A stretch of DNA of 14,014 bases. Origin: Trebonia sp. (GTDB lineage: Bacteria; Actinomycetota; Actinomycetes; Streptosporangiales; Streptosporangiaceae). Both the position numbers and the translations under genes were made by a program. Where the stretch lies: assembly GCA_030038035.1 (NCBI GenBank), contig JASHPP010000650.1, positions 1-14,014 of the forward strand. Reading direction: 5' to 3'. The notes below the pieces were generated by a model. It saw only the letters and a program-made list of their open reading frames with translations. It ran no database searches and was not told where the DNA came from. Below are positions 7,455 to 14,014 of this stretch, one piece after another; the stretch's first letter is position 1, and each line of letters starts with the position of its first letter.

Positions 7455-7604
7455 GCGGCCAGTCTGCCCCACGCGGAACGACCGCGGTAGACACGTTGCT
7501 GATTTGGCCGATGATGTGATGGTCGTTACGTACCGGCCGACAAGCCCGTTTCGCGTGCCGCCTCGCGGGCGCGCCCGCAGCGCGCTTCCGGCATCATTGC
7601 TCAG

Positions 7605-8396
7605 GTGAGCGGCATCTACGACGAACCCGGGCTGTACCAGCTCGCCTGTGCCTACCGGGACGTCCCCGTCGAGGTCAGCGCCCTGCTGAACTGGTGCGCG
7701 AGTCACTGGCAGGGGGACGCGGGCGCGGCCGTCCAGTCGGTCATCGAGCTCGCCGCCGGCCCGGCCGAACACGCGCTGGAACTCGCCCGCCGCGGACTGC
7801 GGGCGACCGCGCTCGACCGCTCCGCGCCGATGTGCTCTTACGCGGCGGCGCAGGCGGCGGCTGCCGGGCTTGACCTCGACGTCGTCCGGGCGGACATGCG
7901 AGACTTCAGTATCCCCGCTCGCTTTGATCTCGCCATTACCATGCTGAATTCGCTCTGCCACCTGTTCACGCTGGACGACCTCGTCGCGCACCTGACCGCG
8001 GTGGCGGCCCACCAGCGGCCGGGCGGGCTGTACATCGTCGAGCTCGCGCACCCCGCGGACTATCTCGCCCAGGTGCCGAGGACCAGCAGCGAATGGACGA
8101 TCGAACAGGACGGCGTGCGCGCCGAGGTGCGGTGGGGCGGCCATCAGGACCGGATCGACCCGGTCACCCAGATCACCTCAGAGCACATGAGCATCACCGC
8201 TCATGGCGCCGACGGCACGGTCCGCTCGGTGAGCGACGTGGTGCCCAACCGGTTCTGGACGGCGACGGAAATGACCGCCGCGATCCGGCTGGCCGGCGGT
8301 TACGCGCTCGCGGCCAGCTACGGCGACTTCGACGACACGACCATGCTCGGCGACCCGGCGGCCTGGCGCATGATCCTGGTGTTGCGCCGCGGGTAA
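7605..8396 (+). CDS. Class I SAM-dependent methyltransferase
   Basis: The gene encodes 263 residues from GTG 7605. Motif I is VIELAAGPAEHALELARRG (46-64), a slightly degenerate form of the usual glycine-rich SAM loop. The acidic residue ending beta-2 is in ATALDRSAPM (67-76), VRADMRDF (94-101) is motif II-like, and FDLAITMLNSLCHL (107-120) is beta-4. GGLYIVELAHP is the post-motif strand. The C-terminal half (HMSITAHGADG, FWTATEMTAAIRLAGGY) is typical of small-molecule methyltransferases. The substrate is unknown. No good ribosome-binding site precedes the GTG, so a leaderless message is possible. The last 219 bp are overlapped on the opposite strand by the STAND-TPR reading frame. Confidence 0.85.
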   Translation: MSGIYDEPGLYQLACAYRDVPVEVSALLNWCASHWQGDAGAAVQSVIELAAGPAEHALELARRGLRATALDRSAPMCSYAAAQAAAAGLDLDVVRADMRDFSIPARFDLAITMLNSLCHLFTLDDLVAHLTAVAAHQRPGGLYIVELAHPADYLAQVPRTSSEWTIEQDGVRAEVRWGGHQDRIDPVTQITSEHMSITAHGADGTVRSVSDVVPNRFWTATEMTAAIRLAGGYALAASYGDFDDTTMLGDPAAWRMILVLRRG

Positions 8397-10814
8397 CCCC
8401 GTCGCCGCCAGCAGGCTCTCCCGCACCGTGGTCGTCATGGGATCGTCCGCGCCCAGGTACTTTTCGCAGTCGGCGAGCGCGCGCTGATACTGCGCGATCG
8501 CATCCCGCATCCGGCGCGCGAGCTGGTACGCGGCCGCGAGGTTGGCGCGGGTGCTGAGCGTGTCACGGTGGTCGGGTCCCTGCACCCGCTCCCGGTCGGC
8601 CAGCGTCCGCTCGTACTGCGGGATCGCGGCTTTCAGCTTGCCGGCGCTGCGGTAGGCGAACGCCAGGTCGTCGCGCGCGGTCATCGTGTCGGGGTGGTCG
8701 GCGCCCTGAATGCGCTCCCGGTCGGCGAGCACGCGCTCGTAGTGCGCGACCGCGTCCCTGTGGTCCCCGGACAGCACGCAGGCGCCGGCCAGGCTTGCCC
8801 GCGCCGCCACGGTGTCCGGGTGGTCGGGGCCGTATGCCCGTTCCCGGTCGGCCAGCGTCCGCTCGTAGGCGGCGATCGCCTCGCTCAGCTGCCCCACCGC
8901 CTGGTAGGCGCCGGCCAGGCTGGCCCGCGCCGTGAGCGTGTCACGGTGCGCGGGGCCGAGCGCGCACTCGGACTCGGCGAGCGTCCGCTCGTACAGCAGG
9001 ACGCCATCGCCTGGCCGCCCGTCGGCCTGGTACGCGGCGGCCAGGCTCGCTCGCAGCGCCAGCGTGTCGCGGTGCACGATGCCGAACAGCCGCTCGGACT
9101 GGGCCAGCGCCTGTTCGAACAGCGCGATCGCCTCGGCCTCCCGCCCGGCCCGCGCATAGCAGTGCGCCAGCTTGATCCGGGCGGTTACCGCATCCGGGTG
9201 CTCGGCCCCGAGTTCGCGCTCGCGGTCGGCCAGCGCGGCCTCGAGAACGGGGATCGCCTCGGCCTCCCGCCCTGTCGCCGAATACGCGGCGGCCAGCCGG
9301 TCCCTGGCCAGCGTGGACTGCGCGTGCGCCGCGCCGAGCCGCTGCTTGCAGCCCGTCGCGATCGACTGCCAGTAGGTGACGGCCGAGTCGGCGAGCAGGC
9401 TCTCCTCAAGCGAGGTCCCGGCCCGCAGCAGCACCGGGTGGGCGTCCGGCTGCCACAGCAGGTCCGCGGCGCAGGACTGCAGTCCCGCCGCGCAGTCCCG
9501 CAGCGCCTGGCTCAGCTGCGGCTCGGCGCCCGCCGCCCCCGCGTCCGGCCAGGCCTCGAGCAGGGCGCTTGCGGCGGCCGTCACCACCTGCTCCGCGCCG
9601 GCGCGCGACAGGTAGGCCCAGACCGCCGCCCGCACCGCCGGGTGCACCCACACGGTCCGCACGGCGCTGGTTCTCTCCACGCTGACCAGGTCGAGCCTGT
9701 TCAGGTTCGCGTACGCGGCGCGGACCAGGTGCTGGTCGTCGCCGGCGACACCCGGAGTGCGGCCGATGATGTAACCGCATGCCGCGCGCGAGGTCAAGAC
9801 GGCCGCCGGGATGCCGCAGGTGCCGCAGACGGCGGCGAACGCGAGCGCCGGCCAGGCGAGCCCGGCGGGAGGCAGTTCGTGGGCGCGCTCGACCGCGAGC
9901 GACCAGCTGGCGAGCATGGACGGCGGGCAGCCGTCGGCGACGGTGTCCGCGGTGGCCCGCAGCCGCTCGGCGTACTGGCGGCGGTAGTCCCGGCACGTGG
10001 CCTCGCTTTCCGTGATCGCCGCCGCCGCGTGCGCCATGCTGATCGGGAGCCCGCCGACCTCTTCGGCCAGGTCGAGCGCTTCGATCCGCTGGTCCGGGTA
10101 GCCCGTGAGCCGGGAGTTGAGGTACGCGAGCGCCTCCCGCCTGCTGAGCCCTGGCACCGGCACGACCGTCCGGTCGGCGGCGCGCAGTTCCGCCTCAGGC
10201 AGGCGCGTGGTCACGACGACCTGCCCGGTCTCGCCAGCAGGCCACAGCCCGTCCAGGTCGCCAGCGGACGTCACGTCGTCGAGGACCACCGCCCACGGCC
10301 GCCGGGTCCGCTCGAGCCAGCCGAGGAACCGCCGCGCGGCGGCGTCCGCGCTCTCGCCTGGCTTGTCGCCGTCGACGTCGGCGGCGGCCTGCGCGAAGCC
10401 GGACAGGATGGCGGTCCTGCTCGCCGCGGGCACCCACACCAGCAGGTCCACGGCGCCCGCGGTCCACATCGCGTGCGCGTAACCGACCGCGAGCTGCGTC
10501 TTCCCGGTACCGCCCGCCGCGCCCGCCCCGCTACCGCCCGCCGCGCCCGCGCTACCGCCCGTGACGCCTCCGGTACCGCCCGCCGCGCCCGCGCCCGCGC
10601 CGCCGTCCCCGCCGTCGGCCGCCCCGCCCGGGCCCCCGTCCCCCGCGCCGCTCTCGCCGTCCGTCTCCCGCCGGCCAGGGACGAGCACGGTCGTTTCGCC
10701 CGGACGCAGCGCGTCAGCCAGGCCGAACCCGGTTTCCTGCCGGTCGTGGAATGATCCGGCGAGCGGGGGCACGGTCCCCGATAGCACTGGAGCGGCAGCG
10801 CGCTGGGCGCCCAT
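8178..10814 (-). CDS. STAND (NB-ARC-like) ATPase with C-terminal TPR array
   Basis: ATG 10814 gives 878 residues. Residues 1-47 hold a conserved lead-in (GTVPPLAGSFHDRQETGFGL, then LRPGETTVLVPG). The Walker A loop GGTGKTQLA is at 101-109, Walker B RPWAVVLDDV near 180, then VVVTTRLPEAEL and the GLP motif EEVGGLPISMAHAAA. A winged-helix-like middle region follows. From about residue 492 to 805 there are seven complete 42-residue TPR units (kinesin-light-chain type, pattern LGxxHxDTLxARxxLAxAY...YERTLADRER) and a partial eighth. STAND proteins act as ATP-gated switches that assemble after sensing a ligand; the ligand and output here are unknown and no effector domain is fused. Oddities are a roughly 54-residue Gly/Ala-rich insert directly before the P-loop, and a C-terminal 73-residue tail antisense to the methyltransferase. 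Confidence 0.9.
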   Translation of the reverse strand: MGAQRAAAPVLSGTVPPLAGSFHDRQETGFGLADALRPGETTVLVPGRRETDGESGAGDGGPGGAADGGDGGAGAGAAGGTGGVTGGSAGAAGGSGAGAAGGTGKTQLAVGYAHAMWTAGAVDLLVWVPAASRTAILSGFAQAAADVDGDKPGESADAAARRFLGWLERTRRPWAVVLDDVTSAGDLDGLWPAGETGQVVVTTRLPEAELRAADRTVVPVPGLSRREALAYLNSRLTGYPDQRIEALDLAEEVGGLPISMAHAAAAITESEATCRDYRRQYAERLRATADTVADGCPPSMLASWSLAVERAHELPPAGLAWPALAFAAVCGTCGIPAAVLTSRAACGYIIGRTPGVAGDDQHLVRAAYANLNRLDLVSVERTSAVRTVWVHPAVRAAVWAYLSRAGAEQVVTAAASALLEAWPDAGAAGAEPQLSQALRDCAAGLQSCAADLLWQPDAHPVLLRAGTSLEESLLADSAVTYWQSIATGCKQRLGAAHAQSTLARDRLAAAYSATGREAEAIPVLEAALADRERELGAEHPDAVTARIKLAHCYARAGREAEAIALFEQALAQSERLFGIVHRDTLALRASLAAAYQADGRPGDGVLLYERTLAESECALGPAHRDTLTARASLAGAYQAVGQLSEAIAAYERTLADRERAYGPDHPDTVAARASLAGACVLSGDHRDAVAHYERVLADRERIQGADHPDTMTARDDLAFAYRSAGKLKAAIPQYERTLADRERVQGPDHRDTLSTRANLAAAYQLARRMRDAIAQYQRALADCEKYLGADDPMTTTVRESLLAATGLPAAQHQDHAPGRRVAEHGRVVEVAVAGRERVTAGQPDRGGHFRRRPEPVGHHVAHRADRAVGAMSGDAHVL
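10497..10589 (-). repeat. In-frame tandem copies of the Walker A coding sequence (21/21/24-bp units)
   Basis: Read on the minus strand, four consecutive units encode GAAGGTG (residues 76-82), GVTGGSA (83-89), GAAGGSGA (90-97) and GAAGGTGKT (98-106, the real P-loop). A 20-bp stretch is identical between the first unit (10570-10589) and the functional one (10504-10523). All unit lengths are multiples of three, so the frame is kept. This looks like slippage or unequal duplication of the P-loop coding DNA. Confidence 0.8.
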
Positions 10815-10899
10815 GATGCCCGACCCTTCCGTACTCAGCAGCCGACCCTGTAGACGGGTGTAGAGGGGATCATAATGGCGCAAAACCCGCCAGGGCGGA

Positions 10900-11868
10900 T
10901 CATTCGACCGTCGCATGTTCCGCCGCGTCCGCCGCCCCCGCCACGGCTTCGGCCGGCGTGCCCGCCACCGTCCGCCGCCCGGGCCGCCCGGGCCGCCCAA
11001 GCCGCCCGCTGGCCGCGATCAGCACCCCGCCGAGCATCACCGCCACCCCTGCCAGCTGCACCGCCGACGGCCGCTCGCGCAGGACCAGCGCCCCGAGCGT
11101 CAGCGACCCCGCCGGCTGCACGAGCAGCAGCGCGCTGACCAGCCAGGCCGGCAGCCGCGGCAGCGACACCGTGATCAGCAGCCAGCCGATGACCTGCGAG
11201 GTAAGCGCGAGCAGCACAAGCCAGCCCAGGGCCGGCCAGGCCGGGCCGAGCCGGAAATCCCGCAGCAGCAGGCCGAGCGCCAGCGACCCGGCCGTCGCCC
11301 CCAGCGTGGCCTGCATCAGCGTCGCCACCACCGGCGAGCCGACGGCCGCCTGGCGGAGCATGAGGATGTAGACGGAGTACAGCGCCGCCACCCCGACGCC
11401 GAACGCCACGCCGAGCCCTGGATGCGCCCCGTACCCGCCGGTGCCGGCCAGCCCGCCGACGAGGGCGAGGCCGCCGAGCATCACGGGCAGCGCGACAAGC
11501 AGGGAACGGCGCGGCCGCTCACCGAGCACCAGCCACGCGAGCAGCGCCACGATCACGACCTGCAGGTTGGTCACCACGGTTCCCAGGCCGGCGCCGATGT
11601 CGGCGATCGAGTGGCTCCAGACGATCAGGTCGGCCGCGAGGAACACGCCGGCGAGCCGCGCCAGCCATCGATTGCGGGACGTCATGCGCGGCCCGCCGCG
11701 GCGCCGCTCCGCCCAGGCGAGCAAGGCAAGGACCGGCAGCGCCAGCCCGCACCTGCCGAGCGCGGTCATGCTCGGCGAGCTCCCGGCGAGCTGCATCACG
11801 ACCGCCGAACTCGAGATGCAGGCCGCCCCGGCCACCGCCGTCCCGACCGCCCACCGGGGAGAGCCCAT
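10900..11868 (-). CDS. EamA/DMT-family membrane transporter
   Basis: The gene encodes 322 residues and about ten hydrophobic segments arranged as two EamA repeats (about 5-135 and 150-285). Each repeat ends with the family's ER motif: LVLGERPRR and LVLRERPSAVQLAG. ADLIVWSHSIADIGAGLGTV and LVQPAGSLTLGALV are typical. Members export small metabolites or amino acids across the cytoplasmic membrane; the substrate is not predictable here. The last 35 residues form a Gly/Arg- then Ala/Glu-rich cytoplasmic tail (RPGRPGRR...). The gene is divergent from the CGNR regulator, a pairing that suggests a regulated exporter. The STAND gene follows 85 bp downstream on the same strand, so co-transcription is possible. 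Confidence 0.92.
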   Translation of the reverse strand: MGSPRWAVGTAVAGAACISSSAVVMQLAGSSPSMTALGRCGLALPVLALLAWAERRRGGPRMTSRNRWLARLAGVFLAADLIVWSHSIADIGAGLGTVVTNLQVVIVALLAWLVLGERPRRSLLVALPVMLGGLALVGGLAGTGGYGAHPGLGVAFGVGVAALYSVYILMLRQAAVGSPVVATLMQATLGATAGSLALGLLLRDFRLGPAWPALGWLVLLALTSQVIGWLLITVSLPRLPAWLVSALLLVQPAGSLTLGALVLRERPSAVQLAGVAVMLGGVLIAASGRLGRPGRPGRRTVAGTPAEAVAGAADAAEHATVE

Positions 11869-11902
11869 GAAACCGACCCGCTCGCGTCATGACCAAATAC
11901 GA

Positions 11903-11932
11903 TTGACGGTACTGACGTTAGGCCGAGTACCG
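11903..11932. promoter_or_regulatory. Perfect 7-bp inverted repeat in the EamA/CGNR divergent promoter
   Basis: CGGTACT (11907-11913), 12 bp, then AGTACCG (11926-11932) form a perfect dyad of 26 bp. It overlaps a -35-like TTGACG (11903-11908) and ends a few bases before the AGGAG ribosome-binding site of the CGNR gene. This is the classic position and size for the operator of a dimeric autoregulator. The CGNR protein is the obvious candidate binder (inference). Confidence 0.5.
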
Positions 11933-11945
11933 CTCAGGAGTCAAG

Positions 11946-12539
11946 TTGCTTTTTGCTCATGACACGACGGCCGCGCTCGTGCTCGCGGCCGACCTCGTCA
12001 ACACGGCTCCCGGGCTGGCGGCGGACGGCGAGGCGATCGCGGACGCGGCCGCGCTTGAGAACTTCCTCGACGAGCACCAGGTGGTGCCGCGCCGGACGGC
12101 CAGGCCCGCCGACGTGGCCGCGGTGCGTGCGCTGCGGCCCCGGCTGCTGGCCGCGTGGGAGGCCGCAGGCGGACCCGCGCGCACCGCGGACGTCCCGCGG
12201 CTCGCGGCGCTGGTCAACGAACTGCTCGACGACTCGGGCGCCCGCCCGTGGCTGATCGACCATGGCGGCGGCTGGGGCTGGCACCTGCACGTGACCAGGC
12301 CGGACGCGCCCCTGGTGGACCGGATCGCGGCGCAGGCCGCCTTCGCGCTCGCCGACCTGGTCCGGCTCGGCGAGAGCGAGCGGCTCCGCCGGTGCGCCGC
12401 GCCCGGCTGCCACGCCGTCCTCGTCGACCTGTCACGGAACCGCTCGCACCGCTACTGCGACACCGGTAACTGCGGCAACAGGCAGCACGCCGCCGCCTAC
12501 CGCGCCCGGCGGGCGCTGCGGTCAGCCGCCGGCGGCTGA
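11946..12539 (+). CDS. ABATE-domain / CGNR zinc-finger putative transcription regulator
   Basis: The gene encodes 197 residues. The start is TTG 11946, chosen because AGGAG (11936-11940) lies five bases upstream and the N-terminus LFAHDTTAALVLAADLVNT fits the family. Residues 1-140 match the ABATE (stress-induced) region. The C-terminal zinc finger has Cys150 and Cys155 (CAAPGC) and Cys171 and Cys176 (CDTGNCGNR), so the CGNR motif is intact. Members are thought to bind DNA and often sit beside transporters. It is divergent from the EamA gene and probably controls it. The TGA stop lies inside a 24-bp perfect palindrome. Confidence 0.92.
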   Translation: MLFAHDTTAALVLAADLVNTAPGLAADGEAIADAAALENFLDEHQVVPRRTARPADVAAVRALRPRLLAAWEAAGGPARTADVPRLAALVNELLDDSGARPWLIDHGGGWGWHLHVTRPDAPLVDRIAAQAAFALADLVRLGESERLRRCAAPGCHAVLVDLSRNRSHRYCDTGNCGNRQHAAAYRARRALRSAAGG

Positions 12540-12542
12540 CCG
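12519..12542. terminator. 24-bp perfect palindrome over two convergent stop codons
   Basis: The two 12-bp halves (CGGTCAGCCGCC and its exact reverse complement) abut with no spacer. The plus-strand stop TGA of the CGNR gene (12537-12539) and the minus-strand stop of the Pth2-like remnant (12524-12522) are mirror images within it. In RNA of either strand it can fold to about ten base pairs with a small loop, so a bidirectional terminator is plausible. There is no T-tract. Confidence 0.5.
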
Positions 12543-12936
12543 GCCCCGCCGCAGCGCCGGCACGTCCGCGACCACCGTGCACGATCCGGGGGCTACCTCG
12601 GTGAACCCGCGGTCGCGCACCACCGGCAGGCCGCTGGCCACGAGCCGCGCCCAGGGTTCCGGCGCTGCGGTTCGCACGGCAAGGTCAAAATCATTGGCCT
12701 TCCATTCCGAACGGTCCCGTGGTTCCAGCCGCCACCAAGGCCAGCTGCGCGGCGTGGCCGGCCTGCGCCATGGCCTTTCCCGCGGTCATCGCCAGCTCCG
12801 GATTCAGCCAGAGCACGGGCGTGCCCGCGCTTACCTCGCCCGGCGGCAGCGGATCTTCAAGCCGGGGAGCGGCCCGCTCGACGCGGACGACGAGCGGCAA
12901 GGCGTACTGCGGCGCCTCGCCGGCACATCCGTCCAC
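12522..12936 (-). pseudogene. Decayed Pth2-like peptidyl-tRNA hydrolase (internal deletion plus frameshift)
   Basis: From GTG 12936 (AAGGGG just upstream) the frame reads EAPQYALPLVVRVERAAP, the family N-terminus. It then jumps directly to RLEDPLPPGE and the catalytic-region signature PVLWLNPELAMTAGKAMAQ followed by AGHAAQLAL. From memory of the actinomycete family, about 90 central residues are missing. This frame stops at 12691. The expected C-terminus continues in the next frame: EWKANDFDLAVRTA, LVASGLPVVRDRGFTEVAPG, SCTVVADVPALRR, ending at TGA 12522-12524. The switch lies near 12702-12710. Intact members recycle peptidyl-tRNA or act on related esters. An in-frame TTG at 12969 is an alternative start. 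A sequencing error could explain the frameshift but not the deletion. Confidence 0.75.
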
Positions 12937-12969
12937 GCGTCCCCTTGACTTCGGTCCTGACCCTGGCAA

Positions 12970-13042
12970 GCCTTAGAAGTTATCCGGGCAGCGAACGAGC
13001 CGTCCGCATACCGAACATAATCCCTCTTGGCCGGGAGCGGCG
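12970..13042 (+). promoter_or_regulatory. Probable promoter region of the flavin reductase/HpaB operon
   Basis: This short stretch, AT-richer than its surroundings, lies between the Pth2-like remnant and the flavin reductase start. CATAAT (13016-13021) is a fair -10 candidate; no good -35 box is seen. GGGAG just upstream of ATG 13043 is the ribosome-binding site. Confidence 0.3.
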
Positions 13043-13612
13043 ATGCGAGTCGACTCGCGTGAGTTCCGCCAGTGCCTCGGGCAGTTCGCGACAGGGGTGA
13101 CGGTCGTGACCTGCCGGACCGAGGCCGGACTGCACGGAGCGACCGTCAACGCGTTCACGGCCGTCTCCCTTGACCCGCCGCTGGTGCTTGTCGCGCTCGA
13201 CCGGCGCGCCAAGGTCTGCGGCTACATCACCGGGCGCCCGTTCGCGGTGACCGTGCTGGACAGCGACGCCCACCAGATGGCGCTGCACTTCGCCGGCCAG
13301 CAGGGGCACGGCGCCGCGGTCGGCTGGGTCGACCACGAGGTCGCGCCGCGCGTCGCGGGCGGCCTGGCGTGGTTCGCCTGTACCCCGTGGGCCAGCTATG
13401 ACGGCGGCGACCACGTGCTGCACGTCGGCCTGGTCCAGGACTGCCAGCGTCACCCCGACGGCCCCGACAGCCGGCCGCTGGTATTTCACGGCGGCGAGTT
13501 CCGGTCGGTCGGCGAGCACCTGGCCGGCGCCCCGTGGCTGGACACCCTCGACTCTCCCGAATGCGACATCGGCTGGGTGCTGCCGCGCCTTACCGGCAGC
13601 ACCGCCCGATGA
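13043..13612 (+). CDS. Flavin reductase (HpaC-like), reductase partner of the monooxygenase
   Basis: The gene encodes 189 residues, the usual size for this family. The N-terminus FRQCLGQFATGVTVVTCRTE and then HGATVNAFTAVSLDPPLVLV are the FMN/FAD-binding hallmarks of the flavin reductase-like (HpaC/RutF) fold. GRPFAVTVLDSDAHQMALHFAG continues the core. Such cytosolic enzymes use NAD(P)H to make free reduced flavin for a separate oxygenase. The HpaB-type oxygenase gene starts 37 bp downstream on the same strand, giving the classic two-component pair. The C-terminal 40 residues are longer than the minimal fold and contain no recognised motif. Confidence 0.9.
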   Translation: MRVDSREFRQCLGQFATGVTVVTCRTEAGLHGATVNAFTAVSLDPPLVLVALDRRAKVCGYITGRPFAVTVLDSDAHQMALHFAGQQGHGAAVGWVDHEVAPRVAGGLAWFACTPWASYDGGDHVLHVGLVQDCQRHPDGPDSRPLVFHGGEFRSVGEHLAGAPWLDTLDSPECDIGWVLPRLTGSTAR

Positions 13613-13649
13613 TCCCGCTTCCCATCTCACCGCGGAGGAACCCGACACC

Positions 13650-14014
13650 ATGACCGTGACCGATCCGCAGAACACCGGCCAGGCGCAGGCTGCCGCGGTG
13701 TCCGGCGGCACGCCCGCCGCGACCCGTCCGATGACCGGCGATGAATACATCGAGAGCATCCGCGACGGACGCGAGGTGTACATCTACGGTGACCGGGTCC
13801 GCGACGTCACCACGCATCCGGCCTTCCGCAACCCGGTGCGGATGACCGCCCGGCTGTATGACTCGATGCGCGACCCGAAGCTGCACGACCTGGTGACCTG
13901 CCCGACCGACACCGGAAGCGGCGGGTACACCATGCGGTACTTCCGCGCCGCGCGCAGCGCCGCCGACCTGGTCGGCGACAGGGACGCGATCGCGCAGTGG
14001 GCCCGGCTCACCTA
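13650..14014 (+). CDS. HpaB-type FADH2-dependent aromatic monooxygenase, N-terminal part (3' end outside window)
   Basis: ATG 13650 follows GGAGGA (13634-13639). The first 121 residues are present. After a 27-residue Ala/Gly-rich leader comes MTGDEYIESIRDGREVYIYG and VTTHPAFRNPVRMTARLYD, the standard N-terminus of 4-hydroxyphenylacetate 3-monooxygenase oxygenase components. These enzymes use reduced flavin from a partner reductase to ortho-hydroxylate phenols. The substrate could be 4-hydroxyphenylacetate, a chlorophenol or nitrophenol, or a biosynthetic phenol; the visible part cannot decide. It is probably one operon with the flavin reductase. Confidence 0.9.
   Translation, partial: MTVTDPQNTGQAQAAAVSGGTPAATRPMTGDEYIESIRDGREVYIYGDRVRDVTTHPAFRNPVRMTARLYDSMRDPKLHDLVTCPTDTGSGGYTMRYFRAARSAADLVGDRDAIAQWARLT

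Noticed and set aside
7455..8144. Upstream extension of the 6126-7454 gene by 230 codons
   Set aside because: The extension lies antisense to the methyltransferase and crosses the divergent promoter gap. Natural protein composition starts at MMTEAEAL (7454).
8568..10754. 728-codon plus-strand open frame
   Set aside because: It is a shadow of the STAND-TPR gene. Its apparent internal repeats simply mirror the 126-bp TPR repeats.
10975..11010. CCGCCCGGG-type short repeats at the end of the EamA gene
   Set aside because: They encode the RPGRPGRR tail; simple GC-rich coding repeats of this kind need no further explanation.
12577..12948. Plus-strand open frame of 123 codons in the region right of the CGNR gene
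   Set aside because: The minus strand carries recognisable Pth2-like segments in the same place; the plus-strand translation has no motifs and no ribosome-binding site.

Overview
This window looks like chromosome from a very GC-rich actinomycete. Coding third positions are almost always G or C, GTG and TTG starts occur, and the protein families are typical of actinomycetes (FHA-like, ABATE/CGNR, stand-alone Clp-N, STAND-TPR). I cannot name the species from sequence alone.

Layout. (1) 1-1197: the 3' end of a proline-rich, Ig-like exported protein (plus) meets a convergent FHA-like gene (minus) that has no stop codon before the left edge. (2) 1198-1422: a spacer holding a large nested inverted repeat. 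(3) 1423-2855: a stand-alone double Clp-N protein (minus) divergent from a small HTH/coiled-coil protein (plus). (4) 2856-3209: a non-coding spacer with five degenerate repeats and a hairpin. (5) 3210-6101: upp (minus), an IclR regulator (minus) and a divergent pobA (plus), giving uracil salvage next to a 4-hydroxybenzoate hydroxylase with its probable regulator. (6) 6126-8396: an uncharacterised helical protein (minus) divergent from a SAM methyltransferase (plus). (7) 8178-11868: a STAND/NB-ARC ATPase with seven complete 42-residue TPR units, lying downstream of an EamA transporter on the same strand. (8) 11946-12539: a CGNR zinc-finger regulator divergent from the EamA gene, with a perfect inverted repeat in the shared promoter region. 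(9) 12522-12936: the decayed remains of a Pth2-like peptidyl-tRNA hydrolase gene. (10) 13043-14014: a flavin reductase followed by the start of an HpaB-type aromatic monooxygenase, running off the right edge.

How the genes fit together. Two aromatic ring-hydroxylation modules flank the centre of the window: one-component PobA with IclR, and two-component HpaB with a flavin reductase. Both could supply catechol-type intermediates. The EamA/CGNR pair looks like a self-contained exporter and regulator. The STAND-TPR protein is the most unusual gene: its ATP-binding P-loop is preceded by in-frame tandem copies of the P-loop coding sequence. Other points of interest are the nested inverted repeat at 1288-1385, a 24-bp perfect palindrome over two convergent stop codons at 12519-12542, and two convergent gene pairs in which the minus-strand reading frame runs far into its neighbour. 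I saw no tRNA, rRNA, CRISPR array or transposase gene. I did not find clear evidence of a complete new defence or biosynthetic system.
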